NCBI GenBank assembly: GCA_022432975.1
Contig: CM039510.1
Coordinates: 31,837,023 to 31,901,022 of the forward strand
From: Begonia masoniana
Taxonomy: Eukaryota; Streptophyta; Magnoliopsida; Cucurbitales; Begoniaceae
Length of the DNA: 64,000 nt
Direction of reading: 5' to 3'
Every line of letters begins with the position of its first letter. Position 1 is the first letter of the stretch. Below the pieces are notes generated by a model. That model saw nothing but the letters and a program-made list of their open reading frames with translations. It made no database searches and was not told the DNA's origin. A program made the position numbers and the translations under genes. This document shows, piece by piece, positions 45,360 through 55,698 of the stretch.

Positions 45360-45814
45360 ACTTTGAACTTATTGAACGTCATATTGAAGAACTATTTGAA
45401 GAACAAGTTTTTGAAGATAGAATTCGTCATCATATTCCTTTAATGAATCCTTATAATGTGGCTCCTTGGAATATTGGGTGGTATCCAAGAAATATTGATA
45501 GAAATTTCGGACGATATTATCGAAGAAATAGAACTTTTCCTATTTCTAAAAGAAATCGGAGACCAGTCCATAATCCAGCTCTTTGGTTACCTCTACATAT
45601 TAGAGCTATGAATTTTGGAAACTATATTAGTCATATGCAACAAAGGGTTGCACAAATGAAAGAAAGAACTCAGTTTTTATGTCAATTATTTAATGAAGCT
45701 GAAGCTAAGTGGAATCAACCTTTTAATGGTGATCGTTCAGATTATGTAGATATGATTCGTGAAGACAGCAAGATCTTATGGCAGAAGTATAAAGATTTTG
45801 ATAAAGTTAAGTAG
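45356..45814 (+). CDS. EPRV ORF5, forward copy 1
   Basis: 152-codon open frame with an ATGA overlap to ORF4. Shares MNPYNVAPWNIG, a WLPLH block and a helical C-terminus with the other copies. The N-terminal half differs strongly from the inverted neighbour (46467-46910), while the C-terminal half is nearly the same. No recognised domain. Followed by a normal EPRV intergenic region. Confidence 0.6.
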   Translation: MNFELIERHIEELFEEQVFEDRIRHHIPLMNPYNVAPWNIGWYPRNIDRNFGRYYRRNRTFPISKRNRRPVHNPALWLPLHIRAMNFGNYISHMQQRVAQMKERTQFLCQLFNEAEAKWNQPFNGDRSDYVDMIREDSKILWQKYKDFDKVK

Positions 45815-46134
45815 TGGTCCCTACCACTCCATTATGAAGGAATCTCCGTACTCCACTATGGGAGGACTATTTGCTTTTACTTTTGTCATGACTAGGCCCT
45901 ACTAGTTGATAAGTGGGAATCTACTTTTACTGTTACTAGTTTGTCGCTTGTAACTCCCGTTTCTATATAAGGGAGCTAGTTTGCATTTCTTTTGCAAGTT
46001 TTTTAGAGTTTTGCTTTCTCTCCTTGTAAAAACTCTAGCTCTGATCGCTCCCTCTCTCCCTCTTTGTATGATACAACTATTGTGAATAATCAAGTAAGTA
46101 TTTTATTTTCTTCTTGTTTTCGCTTCCTCCCCCT
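45815..46134 (+). promoter_or_regulatory. EPRV promoter region, forward copy 1
   Basis: Collinear with 22496-22894: TATATAAGG at 45964-45972, CT-rich leader, decayed poly(A) signal AATAAT (about 46085), ending in the C-run that precedes the primer site. Reads rightward into the palindrome. No gene. Confidence 0.75.
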
Positions 46135-46144
46135 GGGGGAAGCG
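46121..46144. repeat. Tail-to-tail EPRV joint 1 (palindrome centre)
   Basis: CGCTTCCTCCCCCTGGGGGAAGCG, centred on T46134. The left side is the forward copy's last bases before the primer site; the right side is the same region of rev-1, inverted. Copy B shows the uninterrupted order (CGCTTCCCCCC then TTTGGTATCAG). Confidence 0.9.
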
Positions 46145-46466
46145 ATGGAGAAGAAGGAATAAGTATAAGAAAATACTTACTTGTTTATTCACAGTAGTTG
46201 TATCATACAAAGAGGGAGAGAGAGAACAATCAGAGCTAGAGTTTTTACAAGGAGAGAAGGCAAAACTCTAAAAAACTTGAGAAAGAAATGCAAACTAGCT
46301 CCCTTATATAGAAACGGGAGTTACAAGCGACACACTAGTAAAAGTAAAAGTAGATTCCCACATAGTGTATGGTGGGACCTAGTCTAGTTTCAAGACAAAA
46401 GTAAAAGCAAATAGTACTCCCATAGTGGAGTACGAAGATTCCTTCATAGTGGAGTGGTAGGGACCA
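46135..46466 (-). promoter_or_regulatory. EPRV promoter region, inverted copy 1
   Basis: Minus-strand TATATAAGG at 46302-46310 and intact AATAAA (TTTATT 46184-46189). Its transcription would run left across the joint, towards the forward promoter at 45964, so the two promoters converge about 330 bp apart. No gene. Confidence 0.75.
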
Positions 46467-46910
46467 CTACTTAACCTTATCAAAATCTTTATACTTCTGC
46501 CATAAGATCTTGCTGTCTTCGCCAATCATATCCACATACTCTGAACGGGTACCATTAAAAGGTTGATTCCACTTGGCCTCAGCTTCATTAAATAATCTAC
46601 ATAAAAACTGAGTTTTTTCTTTCATTTGTTCAACCCTTTGTTGCATATAAACCATATGTCTTCCAAAATTCTGAGCTCTAATATGTAGAGGTAGCCACAT
46701 AGCTGGATTATGAACTTTTCTCATATTTCGTCGAGATATAGGCCAATGCACACTATTTCTTCTAGGATAATAATATCTGTTACGAAATTCTCTAGTCACA
46801 TATCGAGGGTGCCACCCAATATTCCAAGGTGCCACATTATAAGGATTCATTCCTGCAATATTATTTTCATATAAATCTTCAATACGAACTTCATATAATT
46901 CAAAGTTCAT
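46467..46910 (-). CDS. EPRV ORF5, inverted copy 1
   Basis: 147-codon open frame, minus strand, starting in an ATGA-type overlap with ORF4. Carries MNPYNVAPWNIG and WLPLH blocks. The N-terminal half is distinct from ORF5 at 45356 and the central part has a different Arg/Tyr-rich region. Intact by eye; no recognised domain. Confidence 0.6.
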   Translation of the reverse strand: MNFELYEVRIEDLYENNIAGMNPYNVAPWNIGWHPRYVTREFRNRYYYPRRNSVHWPISRRNMRKVHNPAMWLPLHIRAQNFGRHMVYMQQRVEQMKEKTQFLCRLFNEAEAKWNQPFNGTRSEYVDMIGEDSKILWQKYKDFDKVK

Positions 46911-48203
46911 AACGTTTTCTTTTTTCCCTTATTTTAAGCTTTTTCTGTTCATCAACAAAAGCTTCCCATAAGTCTTTAGTAGTATAATCAATAGTCAAAT
47001 CAGTAATATCTTCATTAGGATCTTGTGAGTCTTCAGCTAATATCTGAAAAGATCCTGAACCTGGAGTAGAAATATGATCAGATATATGATCTTCATCTTC
47101 ATCAATCATATTCAAATCTTCAACAGATCCTAATTGATCTTTCATCATAGCAAATAATTTCAACTCTTTTCTTTTTTACTCATATGAGGATATTTCTTTT
47201 GAATATATTCATACATTTTTCTCATATAATTGTCATCCATATTTTCATCTTTATCCGTAATAGGACTTCTCACTTTGTCTTTATAAGTGCTAATAGCAGC
47301 TTTGATTCTTTCAATACAGGCTTTAGTTTCATATCTAGCCCACCATTTAACATAAAAATTTCTTTGAACTTCATACAGACCAATAGGATCTTGATCAATT
47401 TCCAAATTCCATTGCCATATCCAATTAATTTGGAATTCAGTACAGAACCATAATAGGTCTTGTTCTTTAATAATTGTTTTTCTGCTGGATAACTCAGGAT
47501 GATATTTTAACCATATAGCAAATAATGCTTGAATATTTTCAGGAAATATAGATAGATCAGGAGAATGCTCAATCCACCAAACATAAAACCAAGATGGAAA
47601 TTTATCTTCTGATTTCATAATCTCAGGATTGATAGTAAAGAACCATGAATGGGTTCTTGTAGGATTTTGATAGTAAAAAGTATTTTCCCAAGCTTTCACA
47701 TAATCCCAATAATTATATTTCTGATCATTTTTCAGGCTTCTAATAGCAAATACATTTAAGCCCCACTCTTGAGGATGGATAATCCTGATAATATAACACT
47801 TTGAATGTGTAATAGGTGACTTTCCATATTCACTCAAATAATGGTGGACAATCTGAATAGATTGAGTTTCTAACAGAATATGTTCATAATAAAGGCGATT
47901 TTTGCCATCTGTCGTCAAATAATTGTGAGAGCCCAAATATCGCTCTTTAATATACCAAGCATCCTTATTATGTAATAATAATTCCCTTTCATAAAAAGGA
48001 AATATAACTTCCACGCAACTCTTTTTAAAATAAGTGACAGACTCCAAAACTTCTTTAGCAGTTTTGGGAGTCAGTGTAGCAATACTAGTGCTAGCAACGC
48101 CACCAGCACTACCAATAATAGGAAAATGATAATCGTATAAATATCTGCCACTGCCACGGCCACGGCCACGGCCTCTACCCCTACCCCTAAAGGGGTTATC
48201 CAT
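46900..48203 (-). pseudogene. EPRV ORF4, inverted copy 1, one frameshift
   Basis: ATG at 48203 (MDNPF then RG repeats). Open for about 345 codons, then one base is missing in a run of A (minus strand, about 47165-47175), giving a stop at 47160-47162; the frame resumes to 46900. Upstream of the shift it is the fullest ORF4 in the window: RG-rich N-terminus, Ser/Ala linker, Trp-rich core, Lys-rich helix. The break is a homopolymer indel, so an assembly error is possible. Function unknown. Confidence 0.65.
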
Positions 48204-48384
48204 ACTGAGAAAATGCACGGGTTAGAATAGTATAGAGAGAGTGACCATCTCCCTTAATATACTCAATAGAGAAAGTATAAACAGGTAATTCTGCTAGCCA
48301 TTTATCAAATATGGAGTTTATAATTAGAAAAATAAAATAATGATATTTCGGAGAGCAAATTATCTTATTGGCTGATAATAGCAT
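48196..48384 (-). pseudogene. EPRV RNase H-like C-terminal remnant (inverted copy 1)
   Basis: 62-codon frame between ORF3 and ORF4, slightly overlapping both. The C-terminal half (YTFSIEYIKGDG, ILTRAFSQ) resembles the last part of a caulimovirid RNase H. The catalytic part and all of RT are missing. Confidence 0.4.
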
Positions 48385-48865
48385 TAAATTCTGTTTCGGT
48401 TAGGAAATCAAAATCTGCTCGCATATCTAGTGAAGGGTTTTCTAATTGTAACCCTTGAGTGCTTGATGAGGGTATAGGTTCTTCAATATATTTGAGAAGA
48501 AGATTTTCTTCTAATTCAGAGAAGACCCAATGAACTTGTTCGTTTTCCAAAATATTATCGCTTAATTTTGTGCGATGCTCTTTGTTAGATGTGGTTTCTA
48601 AACCTTGGCTTTTTAATTGTTTATCAAAGCCGTCGATAAGTCTTTCTAAGGTTTTAATAGACTTAATTCTATTGGCACTTAACTCAAAGTGAGTTTGAAT
48701 TAGACTTTTGACCAACCTAAAGGTTTGTGCTAATTCTTTAGCATTATAGGAAAGATCTTTTCCTGGTATATCCTTGTGCTTTATCGAATAAAATTTATTC
48801 ATAATCCTTTTGGCTCTTGACTTAGGATAAGAACCTCGTTTATACTTCGGAGAGGTTTTCTTCAT
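48365..48865 (-). CDS. EPRV ORF3, inverted copy 1
   Basis: 166 codons from ATG 48865 (MKKTSPKYKRGSYPKS) to TAA, intact and nearly identical to 39763-40260. Starts inside the end of ORF2. Basic N-terminus, helical middle, acidic Ser-rich C-terminus. Unknown function. Confidence 0.6.
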   Translation of the reverse strand: MKKTSPKYKRGSYPKSRAKRIMNKFYSIKHKDIPGKDLSYNAKELAQTFRLVKSLIQTHFELSANRIKSIKTLERLIDGFDKQLKSQGLETTSNKEHRTKLSDNILENEQVHWVFSELEENLLLKYIEEPIPSSSTQGLQLENPSLDMRADFDFLTETEFNAIISQ

Positions 48866-49252
48866 TACAAGGGGTAGCTTTATTATTCGAAGAAGAACCA
48901 ATATTCATATGGGTTTCTATTTTTTCTAATCTTTCACTAATATTAATCTGATATTGATTGTAATCATACAGTAACTCTTGCAATTCTCTTTTAAGATCTT
49001 TAACTTCTCTATTAAGATCTTGAATAGTGACAGGTTTAATTTTAGCTTTATCTAGTCTATTAAAGACTTCTGTTAAAGAATAATGTTGACCTCTTAAATT
49101 GGGTTTTTCAATTATTTCTTTATCTTTATTTTGTTGAATAATAATTTCAATAATCTTTTTTCTAAATATTGGATCATGTATCTGATCTAAATTATCTAAA
49201 ATATTTTGTTGCTTAGTTGATAATACATTGACTTGACATTTTTGACAGGTAC
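48840..49252 (-). pseudogene. EPRV coat-protein ORF2, C-terminal fragment (inverted copy 1)
   Basis: Last ~137 codons of ORF2 with the same stop as in copy B. Truncated at 49252, just after the zinc-knuckle/acidic region would start, by an abrupt switch to forward-orientation ORF4 sequence. Confidence 0.75.
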
Positions 49253-49768
49253 TGTTCAAATTAATTGGATAGGACAATGGATTGAAATGATCACCCTGGT
49301 GCTTAAGAAGTTCAAGGAAATTTTTAGTTACATGTGGTCTCGATATGAAACTGAAGCCTGTATGGAACGAAGCAAAGCTCTATTATCACTTATCAGACCA
49401 GTGCGAAGTCCATTACGGATAAGATGAATATGGATGACAATTATATGAGAAAAATGTATGAAAATATTCAAAGAAATATCCTCATATGAGTAAAAAAGAA
49501 AAAGAGTTGAATATTTGCTATGATGAAAGATCAATTAGGATCTGTTGAAGATTTGAATATGACTGATGAAGATGAAGATCATATATCTGATCATATTTCT
49601 ACTCCAGGTTCAGGATCTTTTCAGATATTAGCAAATGACTCTCAAGATCCTAATGAAGATATTACTGATTTAAATATTGATTATACTACTAAAGATCTTT
49701 GGGAAGCTTTTGTTGAGAAACAGAAAAAGCTTAAAACTAAAGGAAAAAGAAGACTTTATGAACTTTGA
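49253..49768 (+). pseudogene. EPRV ORF4 fragment, forward copy 2 (low-quality duplicate)
   Basis: Corresponds to 44830-45359. The first ~180 bp are badly scrambled against the original, with substitutions and indels every few bases; further in, mainly one-base deletions remain. An 82-codon C-terminal frame (49520-49768) is readable. The error pattern is more like raw long-read sequence than evolutionary decay. Confidence 0.6.
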
Positions 49769-50212
49769 ACTTAATTGAACGTCATATGAAGAACTATTTG
49801 AAGAACAAGTTTTTGAAGATAGAATTCGTCATCAGATTCCTTTAATGATCCCTTATAATGTGGCTCCTTGGAATATTGGGTGGTATCCAGAAATATTGAT
49901 AGGAAATTTCGGACGATATTATCGAAGAAATAGACTTTTCCTATTTCTAAAAGAAATCGGAGACCAGTCCATAATCCAGCTCTTTGGTTACCTCTACATA
50001 TTAGAGCTATGAATTTTGGAAACTATATTAGTCATATGCAACAAAGGGTTGCACAAATGAAAGAAAGAACTCAGTTTTTATGTCAATATTTAATGAAGCT
50101 GAAGCTAAGTGGAATCAACCTTTTAATGGTGATCGTTCAGATTATGTAGATATGATTCGTGAAGACAGCAAGATCTTATGGCAGAAGTATAAAGATTTTG
50201 ATAAAGTTAAGT
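49759..50212 (+). pseudogene. EPRV ORF5, forward copy 2, multiple frameshifts
   Basis: Collinear with 45356-45814 but with at least six single-base indels (for example CATATGAAG for CATATTGAAG, and AATAGACTTTTCC for AATAGAACTTTTCC). No usable frame. Confidence 0.65.
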
Positions 50213-50534
50213 AGTGGTCCCTACCACTCCATTATGAAGGAATCTCCGTACTCCACTATGGGAGGACTATTGCTTTTACTTTTGTCATGACTAGGCCCTA
50301 CTAGTTGATAAGTGGGAATCTACTTTTACTGTTACTAGTTTGTCGCTTGTAACTCCCGTTTCTATATAAGGGAGCTAGTTTGCATTTCTTTTGCAAGTTT
50401 TTTAGAGTTTTGCTTTTCTCTCCTTGTAAAAACTCTAGCTCTGATCGCTCCCTCTCTCCCTCTTTGTATGATACAACTATTGTGAATAATCAAGTAAGTA
50501 TTTTATTTTCTTCTTGTTTTCGCTTCCTCCCCCC
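50213..50534 (+). promoter_or_regulatory. EPRV promoter region, forward copy 2
   Basis: Near-identical to 45815-46134, with TATATAAGG at 50363-50371. No gene. Confidence 0.7.
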
Positions 50535-50545
50535 TGGGGGAAGCG
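50521..50545. repeat. Tail-to-tail EPRV joint 2
   Basis: CGCTTCCTCCCCCCTGGGGG then AAGCG, centred on T50535. Same joint as 46134, with one extra C on the left. Indicates that joint and flanks were duplicated as a block, in the genome or in the assembly. Confidence 0.85.
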
Positions 50546-50870
50546 ATGGAGAAGAAGGAATAAGTATAAGAAAATACTTACTTGTTTATTCACAGTAGTT
50601 GTATCATACAAAGAGGGAGAGAGAGAACAATCAGAGCTAGAGTTTTTTACAAGGAGAGAAGGCAAAACTCTAAAAAACTTGAGAAAGAAATGCAAACGTA
50701 GCTCCCTTATATAGGAACGGGAGTTACAAGCGACACACTAGTAAAAGTAAAAGTAGATTCCCACATAGTGTATGGTGGGACCTAGTCTAGTTTCAAGACA
50801 AAGTAAAAGCCAAATAGTACCCCATAGTGGAGTACGAAGATTCCTTCATAGTGGAGTGGTAGGACCACTT
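50536..50870 (-). promoter_or_regulatory. EPRV promoter region, inverted copy 2
   Basis: Minus-strand TATATAAGG (50705-50713). Collinear with 46135-46466 with a few indels. No gene. Confidence 0.7.
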
Positions 50871-51315
50871 ACTTAACCTTATCAAAATCTTTCTACTTCT
50901 GCCATTAAGATCTTGCTGTCTTCGCCAATTCATATCACCATACTCTGAACGGGTTACCATTAAAAGGTTGATTCCACTTGGCCTCAGCTTCATTAAATAA
51001 TCTACATAAAACTGAGTTTTTTCTTTCATTGTTCAACCCTTGTTGCATATAAACCATATGTCTTCCAAAATTCTGAGCTCTAATATGTAGAGGTAGCCAC
51101 ATAGCTGGATTATGAACTTTTCTCATATTTCGTCGAGATATAGGCCAATGCACACTATTTCTTCTAGGATAATCATATCTGTTACGAAATTCTCTAGTCA
51201 CATATCGATGGGTGCCACCCAATATTCCAAGGTGCCACATTATAAGGATTCATTCCTGCCAATATTATTTCATATAAATCTTCAATACGAACTTCATATT
51301 AATTCAAAGTTCATA
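50871..51315 (-). pseudogene. EPRV ORF5, inverted copy 2, frameshifted
   Basis: Same variant as 46467-46910, but several one-base insertions and deletions (about 50935, 51029, 51209, 51263) split it into short frames. Confidence 0.65.
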
Positions 51316-52603
51316 ACGTTTTCTTTTTTCCCTTATTTTTAAGCTTTTTCTGTTCATCAACAAAAGCTTCCCATAAGTCTTTAGTAGTCTAATCAATAGT
51401 CAAATCAGTAATATCTTCATTAGGATCTTGTGAGTCTTCAGCTAATATCTGAAAAGATCCTGAACCTGGAGTAGAAATATGATCAGATATATGATCTTCA
51501 TCTTCATCAATCATATTCAAATCTTCAACAGATCCTAATTGATCTTTCATCATAGCAAATAATTTCAACTCTTTTTCTTTTTTACTCATATGAGGATATT
51601 TCTTTTGAATATATTCATACATTTTTCTCATATAATTGTCATCCATATTTTCATCTTATCCGTAATAGGACTTCTCACTTTGTCTTTATAAGTGCTAATA
51701 GCAGCTTTGATTCTTTCAATACAGGCTTTAGTTTCATATCTAGCCCACCATTTACATAAAAATTTCTTTGAACTTCATACAGACCAATAGGATCTGATCA
51801 ATTTCCAAATTCCATTGCCATATCCAATTAATTGGAATTCAGTACAGAACCATAATAGGTCTTGTTCTTTAATAATTGTTTTTCTGCTGGATAACTCAGG
51901 ATGATATTTTAACCATATAGCAAATAATGCTTGAATATTTCAGGAAATATAGATAGATCAGGAGAATGCTCAATCCACCAAACATAAAACCAAGATGGAA
52001 ATTTATCTTCTGATTTCATAATCTCAGGATTGATAGTAAAGAACCATGAATGGGTTCTTGTAGGATTTTGATAGTAAAAAGTATTTTCCCAAGCTTTCAC
52101 ATAATCCCAATAATTATATTTCTGATCATTTTTCAGGCTTCTAATAGCAAATACATTTAAGCCCCACTCTTGAGGATGGATAATCCTGATAATATAACAC
52201 TTTGAATGTGTAATAGGTGACTTTCCATATTCACTCAAATAATGGTGGACAATCTGAATAGATTGAGTTTCTAACAGAATATGTTCATAATAAAGGCGAT
52301 TTTTGCCATCTGTCGTCAAATAATTGTGAGAGCCCAAATATCGCTCTTTAATATACCAAGCATCCTATTATGTAATAATAATTCCCTTTCATAAAAAGGA
52401 AATATAACTTCCACGCAACTCTTTTTAAAATAAGTGACAGACTCCAAAACTTCTTTAGCAGTTTTGGGAGTAAGTGTAGCAATACTAGTACTAGCAACGC
52501 CACCAGCACTACCAATAATGGGAAAATGATAATCATATAAATATCTGCCATTGCCACGGCCACGGCCACGGCCTCTACCCCTACCCCTAAAGGGGTTATC
52601 CAT
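51312..52603 (-). pseudogene. EPRV ORF4, inverted copy 2, frameshifted
   Basis: ATG 52603 with RG repeats. Single-base deletions near 52366, 51939, 51833, 51796, 51755 and 51656 split it. Otherwise nearly identical to 46900-48203, including the Trp-rich core. Confidence 0.65.
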
Positions 52604-52762
52604 ACTGGGAAAATGCACGGGTTAGAATAGTATAGAGAGAGTGACCATCTCCCTTAATATACTCAATAGAGAAGTATAAACAGGTAATTCTGCTAGCCAT
52701 TTATCAATATGGAGTTTATAATTAGAAAAATAAAATAATGATATTTCGGAGAGCAAATTATC

Positions 52763-53262
52763 TTATTGGCTGATAATAGCATTAAATTCTGTTTCGGTAG
52801 GAAATCAAAATCTGCTCGCATATCTAGTGAAGGGTTTTCTAATTGTAACCCTTGAGTGCTTGATGAGGGTATAGGTTCTTCAATATATTTGAGAAGAAGA
52901 TTTTCTTCTAATTCAGAGAAGACCCAATGAACTTGTTCGTTTTCCAAAATATTATCGCTTAATTTTGTGCGATGCTCTTTGTTAGATGTGGTTTCTAAAC
53001 CTTGGCTTTTTAATTGTTTATCAAAGCCGTCGATAAGTCTTTCTAAGGTTTTAATAGACTTAATTCTATTGGCACTTAACTCAAAGTGAGTTTTGAATTA
53101 GACTTTGACCAACCTAAAGGTTTGTGCTAATTCTTTAGCATTATAGGAAAGATCTTTTCCTGGTATATCCTTGTGCTTTATCGAATAAAATTTATTCATA
53201 ATCCTTTTGGCTCTTGACTTAGGATAAGAACCTCGTTTATACTTCGGAGAGGTTTTCTTCAT
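52763..53262 (-). pseudogene. EPRV ORF3, inverted copy 2, frameshifted
   Basis: Same ORF3 as 48365-48865, with indels at about 53095-53103 and near 52798. The rest is nearly identical. Confidence 0.6.
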
Positions 53263-55698
53263 TACAAGGGGTAGCTTTATTATTCGAAGAAGAACCAATA
53301 TTCATATGGGTTTCTATTTTTTCTAATCTTCACTAATATTAATCTGATATTGATTGTAATCATACAGTAACTCTTGCAATTCTCTTTTAAGATCTTTAAC
53401 TTCTCTATTAAGATCTTGAATAGTGACAGGTTTAATTTTAGCTTTATCTAGTCTATTAAAGACTTCTGTTAAAGAATAATGTTGACCTCTTAAATGGGTT
53501 TTTCAATTATTTCTTTATCTTTATTTTGTTGAATAATAATTTCAATAATCTTTTTTCTAAATATTGGATCATGTATCTGATCTAAATTATCTAAAATATT
53601 TTGTTGCTTAGTTGATAATACATTGACTTGACATTTTTGACAGGTGTCATTGTCCGATGAAGAAGATGACAGGTGTCATTGTCCGAAGAAGTTAATAGTA
53701 GTTTTTCTAAGGGTACTTTGAACCTTTCATCTATATCAAGATTATTTAATTTTTTTAGAGTAGTACATTTAGATGCATAGTGGCCAAATTTACCACATTT
53801 ATAACATTTAATTTCAGATAAGTCTTTTTTAGACCTCTTCTTTTTAAATGTTTTATTTCTATTAGAAGATTCGGGAATATCATATTTTTGCTTATATTTT
53901 TTAAAAGCTTTTTTCTGTAATTTCTTTTTACGTTTATATTTCATATATTCTTCGCTTTTATCAGCTTTGGATAAACCTTTTAGATTAGGTTTAGGAATAT
54001 GATAAGCAAATTGATCACAAAATTCACCTATTTCTTTTTTACCATCTAAATTTTGTTTTTTAAATTGATATTGTAATTTCATATCATTACATAAACTTAA
54101 TCCTTCTTGAACACATACACTAATTAAATGACCATAAGTACATGTAGCCCAAGGAATAAATTGTCCATCATTTAATTCTAATAATTTCTTTTTAATTCTT
54201 TTAGAAAATAAAGGAGGTAATCCATCAATAAATTTAGATTTCCAGTGCTCAGAATTAGCATCTAGTCTTTGCATAACTTTAGTTATAAAAACATCTTTAT
54301 ACCATCTGAATTCGGTTAAAGTTTTACATCTTAAGTTTTGTAATAATTCTCTACCTCTTTCTTGTCTTTGTTCGGTAGCTCCAATAAAATGTAATATTAT
54401 AGCTTGAATAATGTATAAACACTATCTTCATAAACCATATTATTTACATGTCTTACAGCGGTTAATATTTCATGACGCTGTTCTAGAGATAAATAATTAT
54501 CCCACCAACCTTTTAAAGCACCATTAAATCCATTTATGATAAAAGCAGCTATATCAGAATCTTTATTCTGAGAGGCTTGACAAACACTAGAATACATTAA
54601 CATTTTTTGGAGTAATTTATAAATTTGATATTCAGTTAAACCATCTAGGTTCCAATCATAGATAGTTTTAGCAGTATAAGAAGACTGTTCATGTAACCAA
54701 TTTTCTTCCCATAATAAGTCTACGGGAGTAGGTCTTTTATAATAAGTTCTTCTAATTCTATCGCCACCAGGCCCTTTATCCTCATATCTAACTCTATGAA
54801 TACTTAAAGGGTCTCTAGATTCTGGTAAAGGATAGATATAATTACATTCAGTAAAAGATTTTTCTATTTTTTTAATATCTTTTAAATGAGAAGGCATATC
54901 CTCGTTACTAGAAGTATCATCTGCTGTCCAAGTACTAGAATCAATAGTTGGATGAATTTCAGTGTGATAATTTTCCATAGAATTTTCGGCTTGTGTATTA
55001 ATAACACTAATATTTAATTGTTTCATTCTTTTAGCTAATTGTTCAATAAAGTCATTATTGTCTTTGGGAGATTTAAATTAAATTTGGATATCACTATAGG
55101 AGGTTTTAAATCAGGAATAGAAATATTTTCTTTCTTTATTCTAGATGTCAAAGGAGGTGTCATAGGAATTTCTTCTATAGGCCTTTTAGTTTCCTTTTCA
55201 GATAATTTAATTATTTGGGTTTCAACTCTTGATAATTGTTGTCCTATAGTACTCATATGAATATTATTATAATTCATTTGTTTAATTATAATATCATTTT
55301 TATCTTCAATAGGTTGAGATAAACTAACCAAAGGAATAGCTTCAATAGTATTATTCTTTAGACTAATAGGGTTCTAAAGGTGGATGTATAGATTTAATAC
55401 TTTCATTATTTTTTATATTCCAAGTTTTACAACGATTATTATATTGTTCTAAAATATTAATTTGATATTTTGATACAGGTTTATAAAATATCGTCAAATA
55501 CCATTCGCTAAAAGTTATTAGATCCTTTTTTAAATCTAAATAAGAGTAATATAAATCTTTTAATTTTTTAAACTCTTCAGGTTTTTTATAATATTTTTTA
55601 TCAATCCAATTTCTGAGAATAGCATTTTCAGGTGATTGATATTCTTCGTTACATATTTTTCTAATATCATCTTTGCTTAAATTTGAGTAATTCATCAT
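53237..55698 (-). pseudogene. EPRV coat-protein ORF2, inverted copy 2, multiple breaks
   Basis: Starts at ATG 55698 in the ATGA overlap with MP. Frame changes at about 55370, 55075 and 54410. A frame of about 225 codons (54274-53591) includes the basic region and an intact CCHC knuckle. Near 53643-53690 a ~30-bp segment (GACAGGTGTCATTGTCCGA) is repeated and replaces part of the acidic Ser/Asp/Glu region. The CP N-terminal ~110 codons (55363-55698) are cleaner than in copy B, which has a stop there. Confidence 0.75.

Noticed and set aside
46121..46144. Joint 1 as a missed-adapter (fold-back) read artefact
   Set aside because: The two arms differ strongly in ORF5, so they are not reverse complements of one molecule; the concern remains for the second pair at 49253-53650.
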